A DNA stretch of 37,482 nucleotides from the NCBI GenBank assembly GCA_023664945.1, contig JAMPER010000009.1, positions 1 through 37,482 of the forward strand, in the 5' to 3' direction. A program made the translations under genes and the position numbers. The DNA comes from Alistipes senegalensis (GTDB lineage Bacteria > Pseudomonadota > Gammaproteobacteria > Burkholderiales > Burkholderiaceae_D). Below are positions 1 through 8,990 of this stretch, piece after piece. How positions within the stretch are numbered: the stretch's first letter is position 1; every line of letters begins with the position of its first letter. Below the pieces are notes generated by a model. That model saw only the letters and a list, made by a program, of their open reading frames with translations. It was not told the origin of the DNA and ran no database searches.

Positions 1-19
1 TATTCCTGTCTCACTGGTC

Positions 20-56
20 GCCCCGTCAGCCTGATTCCCTGACGGGGCTTTTTTTC
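20..56 (+). terminator. Intrinsic terminator of an upstream gene
   Basis: A 10-bp perfect stem (GCCCCGTCAG at 20-29 with its complement at 39-48) has a 9-nt loop and is followed by a T run at 49-55. The gene it ends lies outside the window to the left. Confidence 0.85.
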
Positions 57-164
57 TTTGGGGGGACTGGGAATGGTTTGGCAAACCTGCATGGTGAAAA
101 AACATGCTATGCTGAAAAACAGCAGGAGATGATTTGCGCTGTGTTTCAATATTGATTATCGGAA

Positions 165-1196
165 ATGAATATTGCCCCGAATTGCTTTTCCAGGTTTCCT
201 GTTTTGCCGCCGGCTGCTTTTGCCATCATAATGGGCACTGGTGCATTGGCATGTGCAACATTTATTCAAAGTGATATATGCCCGTTTCTTGTTATTCCGG
301 CAGGATATCTTCACTGGTTTAATATTGTTTTGTTTGCCTGCCTTATGCCCTACGCGTTTTTAACGTGGCTAGGAAGGGGAAAGGAGGTCTATGAATTAAA
401 CCGTCTTCCGGCCAAAATGGCTTTTTTTTCCACAACCGGAATCGCCTTGCTTGTCTTGGCAAACCAATGCCTGGTTTTTGGACTGGGTGTTATTCCGGCT
501 GCCGTTTTTTGGGTTGCCGGAAGCGGGATTACGATAGCGCTTAATTTTACTATTGTTTTCAAGGTGTTTCTTGAAAGGCAGGAATTACAGGGGTTGTCTC
601 CGGTTTTTTTTATTCCGGTAGTTGGCCTGGTGGTCATTCCGGTTGCAGGAAGCAGTTTGAGTGCCCAGTTTACAGGGCCGTGGAATGCCGTATGGCAGCT
701 TGTTTGTGTTTTTGGGCTGGGTGCCGGTTTGCTGCTTTATTCTGCACTGTTTGCCTTGATGCTCCAGAAGCATCTTTTACTGGAACCTGAACCTGATTAT
801 CTGACGCCAACCTTATGGATTCATCTTGCCCCCTTAAGTTGGGGCGCAATAAGTATGTTGTCTCTGGGGCGGTTGGTTGGCGGGGCAAAAGTTGGCGCAA
901 CGCTGGAATTTTTCGCATTGCTGGCGTGGGGCGCAGCTGCCTGGTGGGTTATTATGGCTTTGCTTCTGACTATACGTGCCCTGATCCATAAGGGTTTAAC
1001 TTTTAGTATGGCCTGGTGGAGTTTTATTTTTCCTTTGGGTTCTTTTGCCATATTGACCAGGTTGCTTGCGTTTACCTTTTCAGGTGCAATTTCGTTTGCA
1101 GTCTGGATATTGATGACAGTGATTTGGCTTTATGCTGCAGTCCGCACGACAGGTCTTCTTGCAGGGACAATCCGCGCACGGTGGCATGGCAAATGA
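165..1196 (+). CDS. TDT/SLAC1-family transporter (tellurite resistance/dicarboxylate type)
   Basis: This is a 343-residue, very hydrophobic protein with about ten membrane segments. It fits the TehA/SLAC1 (TDT) fold in length and in the family-like start near residues 15-27 (PPAAFAIIMGTGA). Family members move small anions or dicarboxylates such as malate, or affect tellurite and sulfite efflux; the substrate here cannot be told. The gene stands alone: a terminator lies just upstream (20-56) and the next gene is convergent. The leader (61-164) holds an inverted repeat GGTTTG-G-CAAACC at 75-87 and a possible -35 TTGGCA at 78-83, but no clear -10 at the right distance. The SD in front of ATG 165 is weak. 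Base composition is somewhat richer in A+T than the neighbouring genes. The family call is firm and the substrate is unknown. Confidence 0.8.
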   Translation: MNIAPNCFSRFPVLPPAAFAIIMGTGALACATFIQSDICPFLVIPAGYLHWFNIVLFACLMPYAFLTWLGRGKEVYELNRLPAKMAFFSTTGIALLVLANQCLVFGLGVIPAAVFWVAGSGITIALNFTIVFKVFLERQELQGLSPVFFIPVVGLVVIPVAGSSLSAQFTGPWNAVWQLVCVFGLGAGLLLYSALFALMLQKHLLLEPEPDYLTPTLWIHLAPLSWGAISMLSLGRLVGGAKVGATLEFFALLAWGAAAWWVIMALLLTIRALIHKGLTFSMAWWSFIFPLGSFAILTRLLAFTFSGAISFAVWILMTVIWLYAAVRTTGLLAGTIRARWHGK

Positions 1197-1402
1197 ATCC
1201 GCTCCTGTTTTCTGCTTGCCGCAGACATTTCAGCAATTTCAGCACAGGGGCAAGGTGACGGCAGGAATCGTTTAAATTATTTCCTGTGTATCGTATTTCT
1301 TTAATAATCCGGTGAGGTTTCCTGAAGAGAAAGGTTCGGCCAGTGTGCTTTCAGGGGATATGTCTCCGGATAGTTTTTATTCTCTTTTTTCCTGAGTTTT
1401 GC

Positions 1403-2044
1403 TTATCTTTTTTGTTGCCAGTTATTTCTTAATGCGCAGTAAATGGCGCTTAAAATGATACCTTCCGGACTTTTTTCTGTGCTGCTGATAAGACAGTGAA
1501 GCCCGGGCATAAGCCACACGGCTTTGATGCTTTTTAGGTTGCCTGTTTCGCCAAAGGGGCAGGTTTTTTGCCGTGGATGGCTCCGGATAACCAGTTCATC
1601 CATTGCTTCGTTTCCCAGGGGCAGGCATCCGCAGTAACAGAGGGCGCCATTTTCCTTTTCGTCCCCCAGAATCAGACGGGCCATTTTTTTACCTTCTGTC
1701 TCGTATCCGCAGATTTGGTATTCTTCTGTTCTCATGATAAAAACAGGATGGGAAACACTCCGCCGGATGCCGGGTTGTTTCCCTTTGTCTTTTTGGAAGG
1801 CACTGGTTTCATCTTCTTTTTTCAGGCAGGGGCAGCGATGCCTGGGAGAGGGATGGACAATGGGCGGGCGGATGGGAACAGGTTGGCGGTGATGTTCCGG
1901 AACAGGTGCGCGTTGTCTTGCAGGGTTGGGGTTGCGCCGGATGGGAATGGGTTGTACCAGTGTATGACAGCCGGTTTGGTTGTTGTGTTTTAGGGAAAAG
2001 ATGCCGGGAAAGGAATCCGGGTAAAGTTGTATCTGGGTTTTCAT
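1403..2044 (-). CDS. Hypothetical protein, Pro/Arg-rich N-terminus and Cys-containing C-terminal domain
   Basis: I do not recognise this family. From the ATG at 2044 the product has 213 residues. Residues 30-75 are rich in Pro, Arg and His and look disordered. The last 110 residues, from an internal Met at 1735, have the composition of a folded domain with several Cys (for example CYCGC) and a well-formed C-terminus. Codon choice on this strand resembles that of real genes here (CTG, GGC, ATC, GAA), which argues against a shadow reading frame. The frame stays open upstream to 2215, but that extension reads poorly. No convincing SD is seen at 2044 or 1735, so the start is uncertain. The gene is convergent with the transporter and divergent from phoR. 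Confidence 0.45.
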   Translation of the reverse strand: MKTQIQLYPDSFPGIFSLKHNNQTGCHTLVQPIPIRRNPNPARQRAPVPEHHRQPVPIRPPIVHPSPRHRCPCLKKEDETSAFQKDKGKQPGIRRSVSHPVFIMRTEEYQICGYETEGKKMARLILGDEKENGALCYCGCLPLGNEAMDELVIRSHPRQKTCPFGETGNLKSIKAVWLMPGLHCLISSTEKSPEGIILSAIYCALRNNWQQKR

Positions 2045-2259
2045 GGTTGTTTTACAGGATATGGGGGGATGCGGATTAGTGCCTGACAGTGAAAAAAGAT
2101 TCCGGGAATAACGCGATGGGTTGCGCGCAATCAATGGAAAAGAACCGGAAAGAAGTAGCTGGTGCAGCTGTGCGGCATGGTTGGGCAGGTTTGTATTTTG
2201 TTTTGAAACGGTCATATACTGTTTGCTGTTTTGATGATGTTTTCCCGGAAGGTCTTTTC

Positions 2260-3558
2260 ATGAATCCCCATATCCTTTTCTGGATTCCTGCTGCATTGCG
2301 GCTCGCGCTGACCTGGGTTGGCGCAGGTGTGCTCTGGTATTATTTCGGGCCGGTTATTGGCCTTTTGGCCGGTTTTGGCGTGATGACGGTTCTGGTTGTT
2401 GTGCAGCTGTATTTTCTTTGCCGCCTGGATATCTGGCTGGATGACCCGAAGCATGCCGAAGCGCCCGAGGGGTGGGGCGCGTGGGCGGCGGTTTATGAGC
2501 GGTTGACGCAGCTGCACCATGATGAGGAAAAGAGCCGGGATGAACTGACAGAATGGCTGGTGCGGTTCAGGCAGGCTATGTCGCTGCTTCCGGTAGGGGT
2601 GGTGATTGCCGATGATGTGTTGTTTCTGGAGTGGTGCAACCCGATGGCAGAAAAGCATCTGGGCCTGTCTGACAAGGAAGACAAGGGAATGCGCATTACC
2701 AACCTGGTGCATGACCGCGCATTTATGGATTACCTGATACTGGGCCGTTATGAACGACCGTTACAGATGACGTTAAATGACAGGAAGCTGGTGCTTCAGG
2801 TGATTCCGTTTGAGAACCGCCGCCAGATTTTTATTACATACGATATGACGGAACAGGAAAGTATTGCGAAGATGCGGCGGGATTTTGTCGCGAATGCCTC
2901 GCATGAGCTGCGGACGCCGTTGACGGTGATAAACGGGTTTTTGGAGGTGGCAGAGGCGCAGCCGGATATGGACAGGGAGACGCGTCTGGCCCATTTGCAG
3001 CTGATGCGCGAGCAGGGAATACAGATGCAGCGGCTGGTGGACAGTATGTTGCAGCTGACGCACCTGGAATCACCGGACAACCCGGTAGCACACGAGCCGG
3101 TGAAGATGCGGGAAATGGTGAAGGGGATTTATGATGAAGCCAATGCCGTTTCAAATGGCCGCCACCATATTGTGCTGGAAAGCGGGAATGGTCCGGAAAC
3201 CATGTTTGGCAGTGAGGATGAAATCCGGGCAGCATTCTGGAATCTGGTACGCAATGCTGTACGCTATACGCCGCCGGGAGGAAGTATTCGTATCAGGTGG
3301 GAAAGCACAGATGATGGCCCGCGTTTTACGGTAACGGATACGGGGATTGGCATTGCTGCGGAACATATTCCGCGGTTGACGCAACGGTTTTACTGGGTGG
3401 ACAAAAACCGCAGCAGGAAGGAACGGGGATCCGGCCTGGGCCTGGCGATTGTGCGCCATGCGCTGCTCAGGCACCATGCGGAATTGCAGATTACCTCGGA
3501 AGTGGGAAGAGGCAGTACTTTTGCAGCGCAATTTCCCAACAGCGCGCTGGTATCCTGA
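2260..3558 (+). CDS. phoR: Phosphate regulon sensor histidine kinase PhoR
   Basis: PhoR is the membrane histidine kinase that senses phosphate limitation through the Pst/PhoU complex and phosphorylates PhoB. The 432-residue product matches the usual length. It has two N-terminal membrane segments (about residues 5-28 and 30-54), a PAS-like sensor region (about 95-200), the dimerisation box with phospho-acceptor His215 in ASHELRTP, and an ATPase domain with N-box NLVRNAVRYTP, G1 box DTGIGI and G2 box GSGLGLAI. The start at 2260 has SD GGAAGG at 2247-2252 and gives the normal PhoR N-terminus; the frame is open further upstream but that part is not family-like. The usual partner phoB is not next to it: upstream is an unrelated minus-strand gene and downstream a convergent xth. 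Confidence 0.93.
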   Translation: MNPHILFWIPAALRLALTWVGAGVLWYYFGPVIGLLAGFGVMTVLVVVQLYFLCRLDIWLDDPKHAEAPEGWGAWAAVYERLTQLHHDEEKSRDELTEWLVRFRQAMSLLPVGVVIADDVLFLEWCNPMAEKHLGLSDKEDKGMRITNLVHDRAFMDYLILGRYERPLQMTLNDRKLVLQVIPFENRRQIFITYDMTEQESIAKMRRDFVANASHELRTPLTVINGFLEVAEAQPDMDRETRLAHLQLMREQGIQMQRLVDSMLQLTHLESPDNPVAHEPVKMREMVKGIYDEANAVSNGRHHIVLESGNGPETMFGSEDEIRAAFWNLVRNAVRYTPPGGSIRIRWESTDDGPRFTVTDTGIGIAAEHIPRLTQRFYWVDKNRSRKERGSGLGLAIVRHALLRHHAELQITSEVGRGSTFAAQFPNSALVS

Positions 3559-3650
3559 CTGAAAAAGTGCGGTTGGCCCGGCTTTTCGGGAAGGGGAAAG
3601 CGCTTTTTCCCGGCAAGGGGAGTGTTGGGGACAAGCGGCTGATGAGGGTA

Positions 3651-4430
3651 TCAAGCAGGCGGTTTGAGTTCAAGCTGTACGGGACAGTGGTCGCTGCCGG
3701 CAATGTCTGGCAGGATGCCAGCGGCGGCAACAGCCGGCATGAGCCGGTTTGAGACAAGGAAGTAGTCGATACGCCATCCGACATTGTTGGCGCGCGCGTT
3801 GCTGCGGAAGCTCCACCAGGTGTAGGCATCCCTGGCATCGGGATGCAGGGTGCGGAAGGTATCGGTAAAGCCTGCGTTGAGAAGGCGGGTCATTTGTTCC
3901 CGTTCTTCATCGGTAAAGCCCGGATTTTTCCGGTTGGTCTGGGGATTTTTGAGGTCGATTTCCTGGTGAGCGACGTTCAGGTCGCCGCAGAGGATGACTG
4001 GCCGTGACTGATCCAGTGTTGCCAGATAGCTGCGAAAGGCAGTTTCCCATTTCATTCGGTAATCCAGCCGGACTAGGCCCTGCCGGGAATTGGGCGTATA
4101 GACGTTGACCAGATAGAAGGTATCAAATTCGAGGGTGATGACGCGGCCTTCGTTGTCATGTTCTTCGATACCGATGCCACAGGTGGCGGAAAGCGGTTCA
4201 TGCCGGGTGAAGACAGCGGTGCCGGAATATCCTTTTTTGACGGCACTGTTCCAGTATTGGCGGTATCCGGGCAGGTTGATTTCGGCCTGGCCGGGCTGCA
4301 TTTTGGTTTCCTGTATGCAAAGGATATCCGGGTCAAGCCGGTGGGCAATATCAAGAAAGCCTTTGCCGAGTGCGGCGCGCAGCCCGTTGACGTTCCATGA
4401 GATGAGTTTTAGTGCGGCTGGCATGGTCAT
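3651..4430 (-). CDS. xth: Exodeoxyribonuclease III / class II AP endonuclease
   Basis: The 259-residue enzyme cuts DNA 5' to abasic sites and removes 3' blocking groups in base-excision repair. It has the full exonuclease-endonuclease-phosphatase fold motifs: KLISWNVNGLRA near the start, IQETK (metal-binding Glu), the GDLNVAH box and the C-terminal GSDHCP with the catalytic Asp-His pair. The start at 4430 is chosen because AAAGGAA sits 7 nt upstream; an ATG two codons later (4424) is possible. It is convergent with phoR (92 bp between stops) and divergent from the helicase gene. The intergenic region with phoR has only weak hairpins, such as GGGAAA/TTTCCC around 3594-3611. Confidence 0.93.
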   Translation of the reverse strand: MTMPAALKLISWNVNGLRAALGKGFLDIAHRLDPDILCIQETKMQPGQAEINLPGYRQYWNSAVKKGYSGTAVFTRHEPLSATCGIGIEEHDNEGRVITLEFDTFYLVNVYTPNSRQGLVRLDYRMKWETAFRSYLATLDQSRPVILCGDLNVAHQEIDLKNPQTNRKNPGFTDEEREQMTRLLNAGFTDTFRTLHPDARDAYTWWSFRSNARANNVGWRIDYFLVSNRLMPAVAAAGILPDIAGSDHCPVQLELKPPA

Positions 4431-4662
4431 GGCGGAGTTCCTTTGGTTTGCCGGTATCAGTACGGATAATGCGCCAAGCTTACCAGTTTTTTCCTGTACA
4501 GGTGGATGTTGCCGGCGGTTTGCAGGGAAAATAGGAGGGGTTTTTACAGGGGGTGCTGCCGGTGTTTGGGCCAATGCCGATGGTCCAGGATGTGATGGCT
4601 GGCTGTGTGTAACAGGCAGTTTTCCAGGAAAACGAAGGGAGGAAGGACAATTAACTGATTTT

Positions 4663-4692
4663 TTGTACAGTATGTTTGGGATGCCCTATAAT
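4663..4692 (+). promoter_or_regulatory. Sigma-70 promoter for the yoaA helicase gene
   Basis: A perfect -10 TATAAT at 4687-4692 lies 18 nt after TTGTAC at 4663-4668. Transcription would begin near 4699, leaving a leader of about 40 nt before the TTG start at 4738. The rest of the 4431-4737 gap shows no gene. Confidence 0.6.
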
Positions 4693-4737
4693 AGGGGATG
4701 GGAGATTTTTCCCTGATGTTTCTGCTGGGGTTTTTTC

Positions 4738-6759
4738 TTGACCGAGATACCTGATTCCGTACTGAACGCTGATGATGCCACTGCTTTGCCGTCTGGCGTG
4801 CATGATGCGGCGGTAGCCCGTTTTTTTGACCCGTCCGGGCCATTTGCCTGGGTGGTTGACGGTTACCGTATGCGCCCGCTTCAGGTGGAGATGTCGCAAG
4901 CGATTGCCGATGCGATAGAGCGGCGCGAAACGCTGGTGGCCGAAGCCGGTACCGGTACGGGCAAGACGTTTGCCTATCTGGTTCCGGCGCTGCTTTGGGG
5001 CGGCAAGGTGATTATTTCAACAGGGACCAAGCATCTTCAGGATCAGCTTTTTTTAAAGGATATGCCGGTCGTGCGGCAGGCATTGCATGCGCCGGTGACG
5101 GTAACGCTTTTAAAAGGCCGGGCCAATTATGTATGCCGTTTGCGCCTGGAGCGAACGCTGGAGCAGGGCCGCCTGCCTTCGCGTGTGGATGCGGGTTATT
5201 TGCGTTCGATTGCCCGTTTTGCCCGGGTGACCCAGACTGGCGACAAGGCGGAGTTGGCCGAGGTGCCGGAAAACGCCATGATTTGGCATATGGTGACTTC
5301 GACCCGGGATAATTGCCTGGGAGCCGAGTGTGCCCATTATGGGGACTGTTTTGTGGTAAAGGCGCGCCAGCAGGCGCAGCAGGCGGATGTGGTGGTGGTA
5401 AACCACCATCTTTTTTTTGCGGATATTGCCCTGAAGGATTCGGGGGTGGCCGAGTTGCTGCCAACGGCCAATACGGTGATTTTTGACGAGGCGCACCAGC
5501 TGCCCGAGACGGCAACGCTGTTTTTTGGGGAAACGGTTTCCACTTCGCATGTATTTGACTTGTGCCGGGATACGCTGGCGGAAGGATTGGCTCATGCGCG
5601 GGAAGCGACGGACTGGGGGCGGCTGGTATCCGGTGTGGAGAAGGCTGCGAGGGATTTGCGGCTGGTTTTCAGGGAAGATTATCTGAAGCTGGCTGTGGGC
5701 CAGATAGAGGAGACTCACCCCTTGTTTGCGCGGGTGGCGGAGATGGCAGAGGGGCTTGGCCGGCTGGAGGAGGCGCTGGCAACACAGGCTGAGCGGACCG
5801 AGATGCTGGCATTGTGCCATAGCCGGGCGGCGGATTTGGCAGGCCGCTTTGGCGAGTGGGAAAAGGAGGCAAAGGGCGAAGCGGATATGGCGCATGTGCT
5901 GTGGGCGGAGGCATCGGGAAATATGTTGCTGCTGCACAAGACGCCATTGTCGGTGGCATCCATTTTTACCCGGCAGCGTGAGGAAGGACCGCCGCGCGCC
6001 TGGATTTTTACTTCGGCAACGCTGGCGATCCGCGGCAATTTTCACTATTTTGCATCCCGGCTTGGCCTGGAATCTGCCCGCTCGCAGAGCTGGGCCAGCC
6101 CTTTTGATTATGCCAGGCAGGGGTTGTTGTATGTGCCGGAAGGGCTGCCGTTGCCGAATGCGCCGTTGTTTCCGGATGCGGTGGCAGAGGCGGTGTTGCC
6201 GTTGATTGAGGCATCCGGCGGCCGGGCGTTTGTGTTGTGCACAACGCTTAGGGCGGTGGACCGGATTGCCGCGCACTTTAAGGAGGCGTTTGCCTTGCGC
6301 GGCTGGTCTTTTCCGCTTTTTGTGCAGGGCGATTCCAGCCGGACGGAGCTGCTGGCACGTTTTCGCGAGGCAGGAAACGGGGTGCTGGTGGGCAGCCAGA
6401 GTTTTTGGGAAGGGGTGGATGTGCGCGGCGATGCGCTGTCTTTGGTCGCGGTGGACAAGCTGCCTTTTGCACCGCCGGATGATCCGGTGCTGGCAGCACG
6501 GATTGCCGTGCTGGAAAAGGAAGGGGGGAACGGTTTTATGGATTGCCAGCTGCCGGGGGCTATCATGAATTTAAGGCAGGGAGCGGGCAGGCTGATTCGG
6601 GATGAGCGAGATCGGGGTGTGCTGATGATTTGTGATGGGCGGCTGGTTTCCAGGCAGTATGGGCGGCGTGTCTGGCAGAGCCTGCCGCCATTTTCCCGTA
6701 CACGGAGCCTTGGGCAGGCGCTGGCATTTCTGGCAAACAGAGAAGAAGAGGAAGCGTGA
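4738..6759 (+). CDS. yoaA: YoaA/DinG-family ATP-dependent Fe-S DNA helicase
   Basis: This is an XPD-like superfamily 2 helicase that unwinds DNA 5' to 3' in repair and replication-fork rescue. Visible motifs: Walker A EAGTGTGKT (about residues 69-77), the four Fe-S cysteines Cys133, Cys193, Cys198 and Cys204, the DEAH box at about 250-253 (FDEAHQLPE), and the C-terminal GSQSFWEGVDVRG and GAGRLIRDERDRG helicase motifs. The wording around the first cysteine (LLKGRANYVC) matches YoaA better than DinG. The length of 673 aa is normal. The start is a TTG at 4738 with a GGGG-type SD upstream; the first residues are not conserved, so the exact start is uncertain. It has its own promoter, and the DUF2569 gene follows on the same strand. 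Confidence 0.93.
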   Translation: MTEIPDSVLNADDATALPSGVHDAAVARFFDPSGPFAWVVDGYRMRPLQVEMSQAIADAIERRETLVAEAGTGTGKTFAYLVPALLWGGKVIISTGTKHLQDQLFLKDMPVVRQALHAPVTVTLLKGRANYVCRLRLERTLEQGRLPSRVDAGYLRSIARFARVTQTGDKAELAEVPENAMIWHMVTSTRDNCLGAECAHYGDCFVVKARQQAQQADVVVVNHHLFFADIALKDSGVAELLPTANTVIFDEAHQLPETATLFFGETVSTSHVFDLCRDTLAEGLAHAREATDWGRLVSGVEKAARDLRLVFREDYLKLAVGQIEETHPLFARVAEMAEGLGRLEEALATQAERTEMLALCHSRAADLAGRFGEWEKEAKGEADMAHVLWAEASGNMLLLHKTPLSVASIFTRQREEGPPRAWIFTSATLAIRGNFHYFASRLGLESARSQSWASPFDYARQGLLYVPEGLPLPNAPLFPDAVAEAVLPLIEASGGRAFVLCTTLRAVDRIAAHFKEAFALRGWSFPLFVQGDSSRTELLARFREAGNGVLVGSQSFWEGVDVRGDALSLVAVDKLPFAPPDDPVLAARIAVLEKEGGNGFMDCQLPGAIMNLRQGAGRLIRDERDRGVLMICDGRLVSRQYGRRVWQSLPPFSRTRSLGQALAFLANREEEEA

Positions 6760-6917
6760 TAAAGGGCTGAAACGGAGCGGCGCTTTCAGGCAGGGCAGGA
6801 TACGCAGGCAACTTTGTGTATGCGCTCTTTTGACTTGTGGCAAAAAAGGAGAGTGGCTCGGGAGTTTTCCCTTGCTTTGGCAGTCCCACGGAAAGCCTGT
6901 TTTCACGGACTGTCGGT

Positions 6918-7409
6918 ATGTATGAGTCGTCAAGGGAAAAAAGCCTGAAACGGCAGGGAATGGGAGGCTGGCTGGCTTTTCTTGCGGCCAATCTTCTGGT
7001 GCTGTGGCCGTTGGGCGGGCTGGTTACGATTTATATCGGACTGGCCAAAATTGAGACGGTGTTTGGTGTGGCCGGTTTGCCTGCCTGGGAGGATTACAAG
7101 GCGATTACCTGGCTGTTTTTTCTTGCCAGCGCGTCAATTTCCATACTGACGGGATACCTCCTTTGCCGGGTACGGGAAAAGGTGTCTGTGCAGGCGGCGG
7201 TGTACGGGATATGGCTGGCTGGTCCGATACTGAATCTGGCATCGCTGCTTGCCGGCAAGCTGGTTTTACGTGTTGGGTGCGCCGGAGGAAGTTTTTGGCA
7301 GGGGGTTGGCAGCGTGGCTTTTTCTGTTTTGATAGCTTCTTTGTGGACGGGTTATTTGCGGTGTTCGGTGCGTGTCAAGAATACCTATAATTTGCCCTGG
7401 TATCCCTGA
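6918..7409 (+). CDS. DUF2569 family membrane protein
   Basis: A 163-residue protein with four predicted membrane helices. Its opening (MGGWLAFLAANLLVLWPL about 15 residues in) is characteristic of DUF2569 (YdgK-like) proteins, whose function is unknown. The start at 6918 puts this motif at the usual distance from the N-terminus; the frame is open to 6837 but the extra residues are not membrane-protein-like. The SD is weak. It lies 158 bp after yoaA on the same strand and is convergent with the TPR gene, 29 bp away. Confidence 0.75.
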   Translation: MYESSREKSLKRQGMGGWLAFLAANLLVLWPLGGLVTIYIGLAKIETVFGVAGLPAWEDYKAITWLFFLASASISILTGYLLCRVREKVSVQAAVYGIWLAGPILNLASLLAGKLVLRVGCAGGSFWQGVGSVAFSVLIASLWTGYLRCSVRVKNTYNLPWYP

Positions 7410-7438
7410 TTTTTGTTATGTGAGTTTCGGGCAGGATA

Positions 7439-8023
7439 TCAATCATCGCCGTATTCTTCGTAGTCGTCCCGCGGAATGTAGCCGCGGGAGAATCCTTCAT
7501 CATCAAAACGGCCTGCGCCGTAACGGCTATCTTCATAATCTTCTTCATCGCCGTATTCGTATCCGCCGGCGTTTTCGTCTTCGTCATTGTCATGGAGGTC
7601 TGCCCGGTTGCGCAGGTAAACGAGGTCTTCTTCGTCTTCGAAGATATCTTCGCCTTCAAGCAGGTAGGCGCGTGCGAGAAAATCGACGGCGCGCTCTTCA
7701 TCGCCAATCTGGCGGTATATTTGTCCAAGCCGGTAAACGATGAAGGGGTTGGCGTTTTCCGGCCCGGATGCTGTGTAGGATTCATAGAAATGATCCAGCC
7801 CATCGTCAAGACGGTCCATGTGAAAGCAGGCGTCTCCCATGGCTGCCTTGAGCCAGGCATAGGCTTCCCAGTTTTCACGAGGTTCAGGCAGAGCGGCCAG
7901 CGCCTGGTTATACAGTTCAACGGCTTCTTCATAGCGGCCCTGTTCCATGGCTTCTCCGCCCTGGTCGCTTAGGGCTTCTATTTGTTCCTGGAGGTCTTCC
8001 GGCAGTTCTGCTGCGTATTCCAT
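7439..8023 (-). CDS. TPR-repeat protein with acidic, Tyr/Asp-rich C-terminus
   Basis: A 194-residue cytoplasmic-looking protein with no signal peptide. Residues 20-125 form about three tetratricopeptide-type helical pairs (GEAMEQGRYEEAVELYNQAL, then a WLKAAMGDACF unit and a YRLGQIYRQIGDEERAVDFL unit). The last 65 residues are extremely acidic and rich in Asp, Glu, Tyr and Gly, probably disordered. SD AAAGGAAA stands about 7 nt before the start. It lies 25 bp downstream of a secreted Sel1-repeat gene on the same strand, so the two are probably co-transcribed. The binding partner is unknown. Confidence 0.8.
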   Translation of the reverse strand: MEYAAELPEDLQEQIEALSDQGGEAMEQGRYEEAVELYNQALAALPEPRENWEAYAWLKAAMGDACFHMDRLDDGLDHFYESYTASGPENANPFIVYRLGQIYRQIGDEERAVDFLARAYLLEGEDIFEDEEDLVYLRNRADLHDNDEDENAGGYEYGDEEDYEDSRYGAGRFDDEGFSRGYIPRDDYEEYGDD

Positions 8024-8048
8024 GCGGTTTCCTTTTCGGTTTTTTTGT

Positions 8049-8990
8049 TCAGGGCTCAGGTGCTGTCATGACGGGAAGAAGGATTTCCAGGCCATAGGCG
8101 GCAGAGTAGAAGGGATCTGCTGTTGTTTCCCGGACAGCAGTTTTGGCCTGTTGTTTCCAGTTATCGGCTTTTTCGGTATTGGTTTCCTGTCCGAGCAGGC
8201 CATGTTCAAGGATTTCGGCCATTTGTTCCATGGCAGGCGGATAGTTGTTTTGAGCGCTTTGCTGGTACCAGTGCCAGGCCAGGGCGGGGTTTTCGGAAAC
8301 GCCCAGGCCATGATGATACATGCGTGCAAGGTTAAAGGCTGCTGCCGGACTGCCCATCAGCGCGCCGGTTTTATCCAGTTCGAAGGCAGCGGGCAAATCC
8401 TGCGGGGCTCCCCAGCCGCGAAAAGTAAACCAGGCAAGGTTAAGCAGGCAGCATTCGTTGTAGGAGCCGCTCCCTTTCTGATACCAGCTTCGGGCTGTGG
8501 CGAAGCTGACAGGGACGCCGTAACCGTAGCGATAAAGGTGGCCGAGGTTGCACATGGAGCCGGTATCGCCTGCGGCAGCAGCTTTCTCATACCAGTTTTT
8601 TGCGGCCTGGTCATTTTTTTCCACACCTAATCCAAGGATATGCAGGTTGCCAAGGTTGTGCATGGCGCCGGTATGACCCAGATCTGCCGCGGCCTGATAC
8701 CATTCGGCGGCAACACGATAATTTTTTGAAACGCCGATTCCTTTTGCATAAAGAACGCCCAGGCCGAACATGGCGGCAGCATCATGCTTGCGTGCGGCTG
8801 CTATGTAGCAGGCATGGGCTTTTTTTTCATCTTTTTCCACGCCTTGCCCAAGCGCATATTGGGTGCAAACGCCAGCGTCCTGTGCCGGGGTGTCAGTTGC
8901 CTGTGCCGGGGCAGCAAGGCCAAGGCCTGCGGCAAGCAGGATGGCAAGAAGCGGTGTGAACCGGGAGGAAAAGGGCAGGCTGATTGGCAT
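8049..8990 (-). CDS. Secreted Sel1-repeat protein
   Basis: A 313-residue protein with a clear Sec signal peptide (about residues 1-32, ending AAPAQA). About seven Sel1-like repeats of roughly 36 residues follow, with the pattern A-x-x-x-L-G-x-L-Y-x-x-G-x-G-V and W-Y-x-x-A-A. Such repeats form alpha-solenoid scaffolds for protein contacts. The product should be periplasmic or exported. SD AGGAA precedes the ATG at 8990. It is the first gene of a probable pair with the TPR gene and is one of seven Sel1 genes in this window. Some repeats are degenerate, including one with two adjacent Cys (NECCLL). Confidence 0.88.
   Translation of the reverse strand: MPISLPFSSRFTPLLAILLAAGLGLAAPAQATDTPAQDAGVCTQYALGQGVEKDEKKAHACYIAAARKHDAAAMFGLGVLYAKGIGVSKNYRVAAEWYQAAADLGHTGAMHNLGNLHILGLGVEKNDQAAKNWYEKAAAAGDTGSMCNLGHLYRYGYGVPVSFATARSWYQKGSGSYNECCLLNLAWFTFRGWGAPQDLPAAFELDKTGALMGSPAAAFNLARMYHHGLGVSENPALAWHWYQQSAQNNYPPAMEQMAEILEHGLLGQETNTEKADNWKQQAKTAVRETTADPFYSAAYGLEILLPVMTAPEP

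Noticed and set aside
5110-6276. 388-codon minus-strand frame inside yoaA
   Set aside because: Antisense to a fully supported helicase, with Arg/Gln/Pro-rich unnatural composition.
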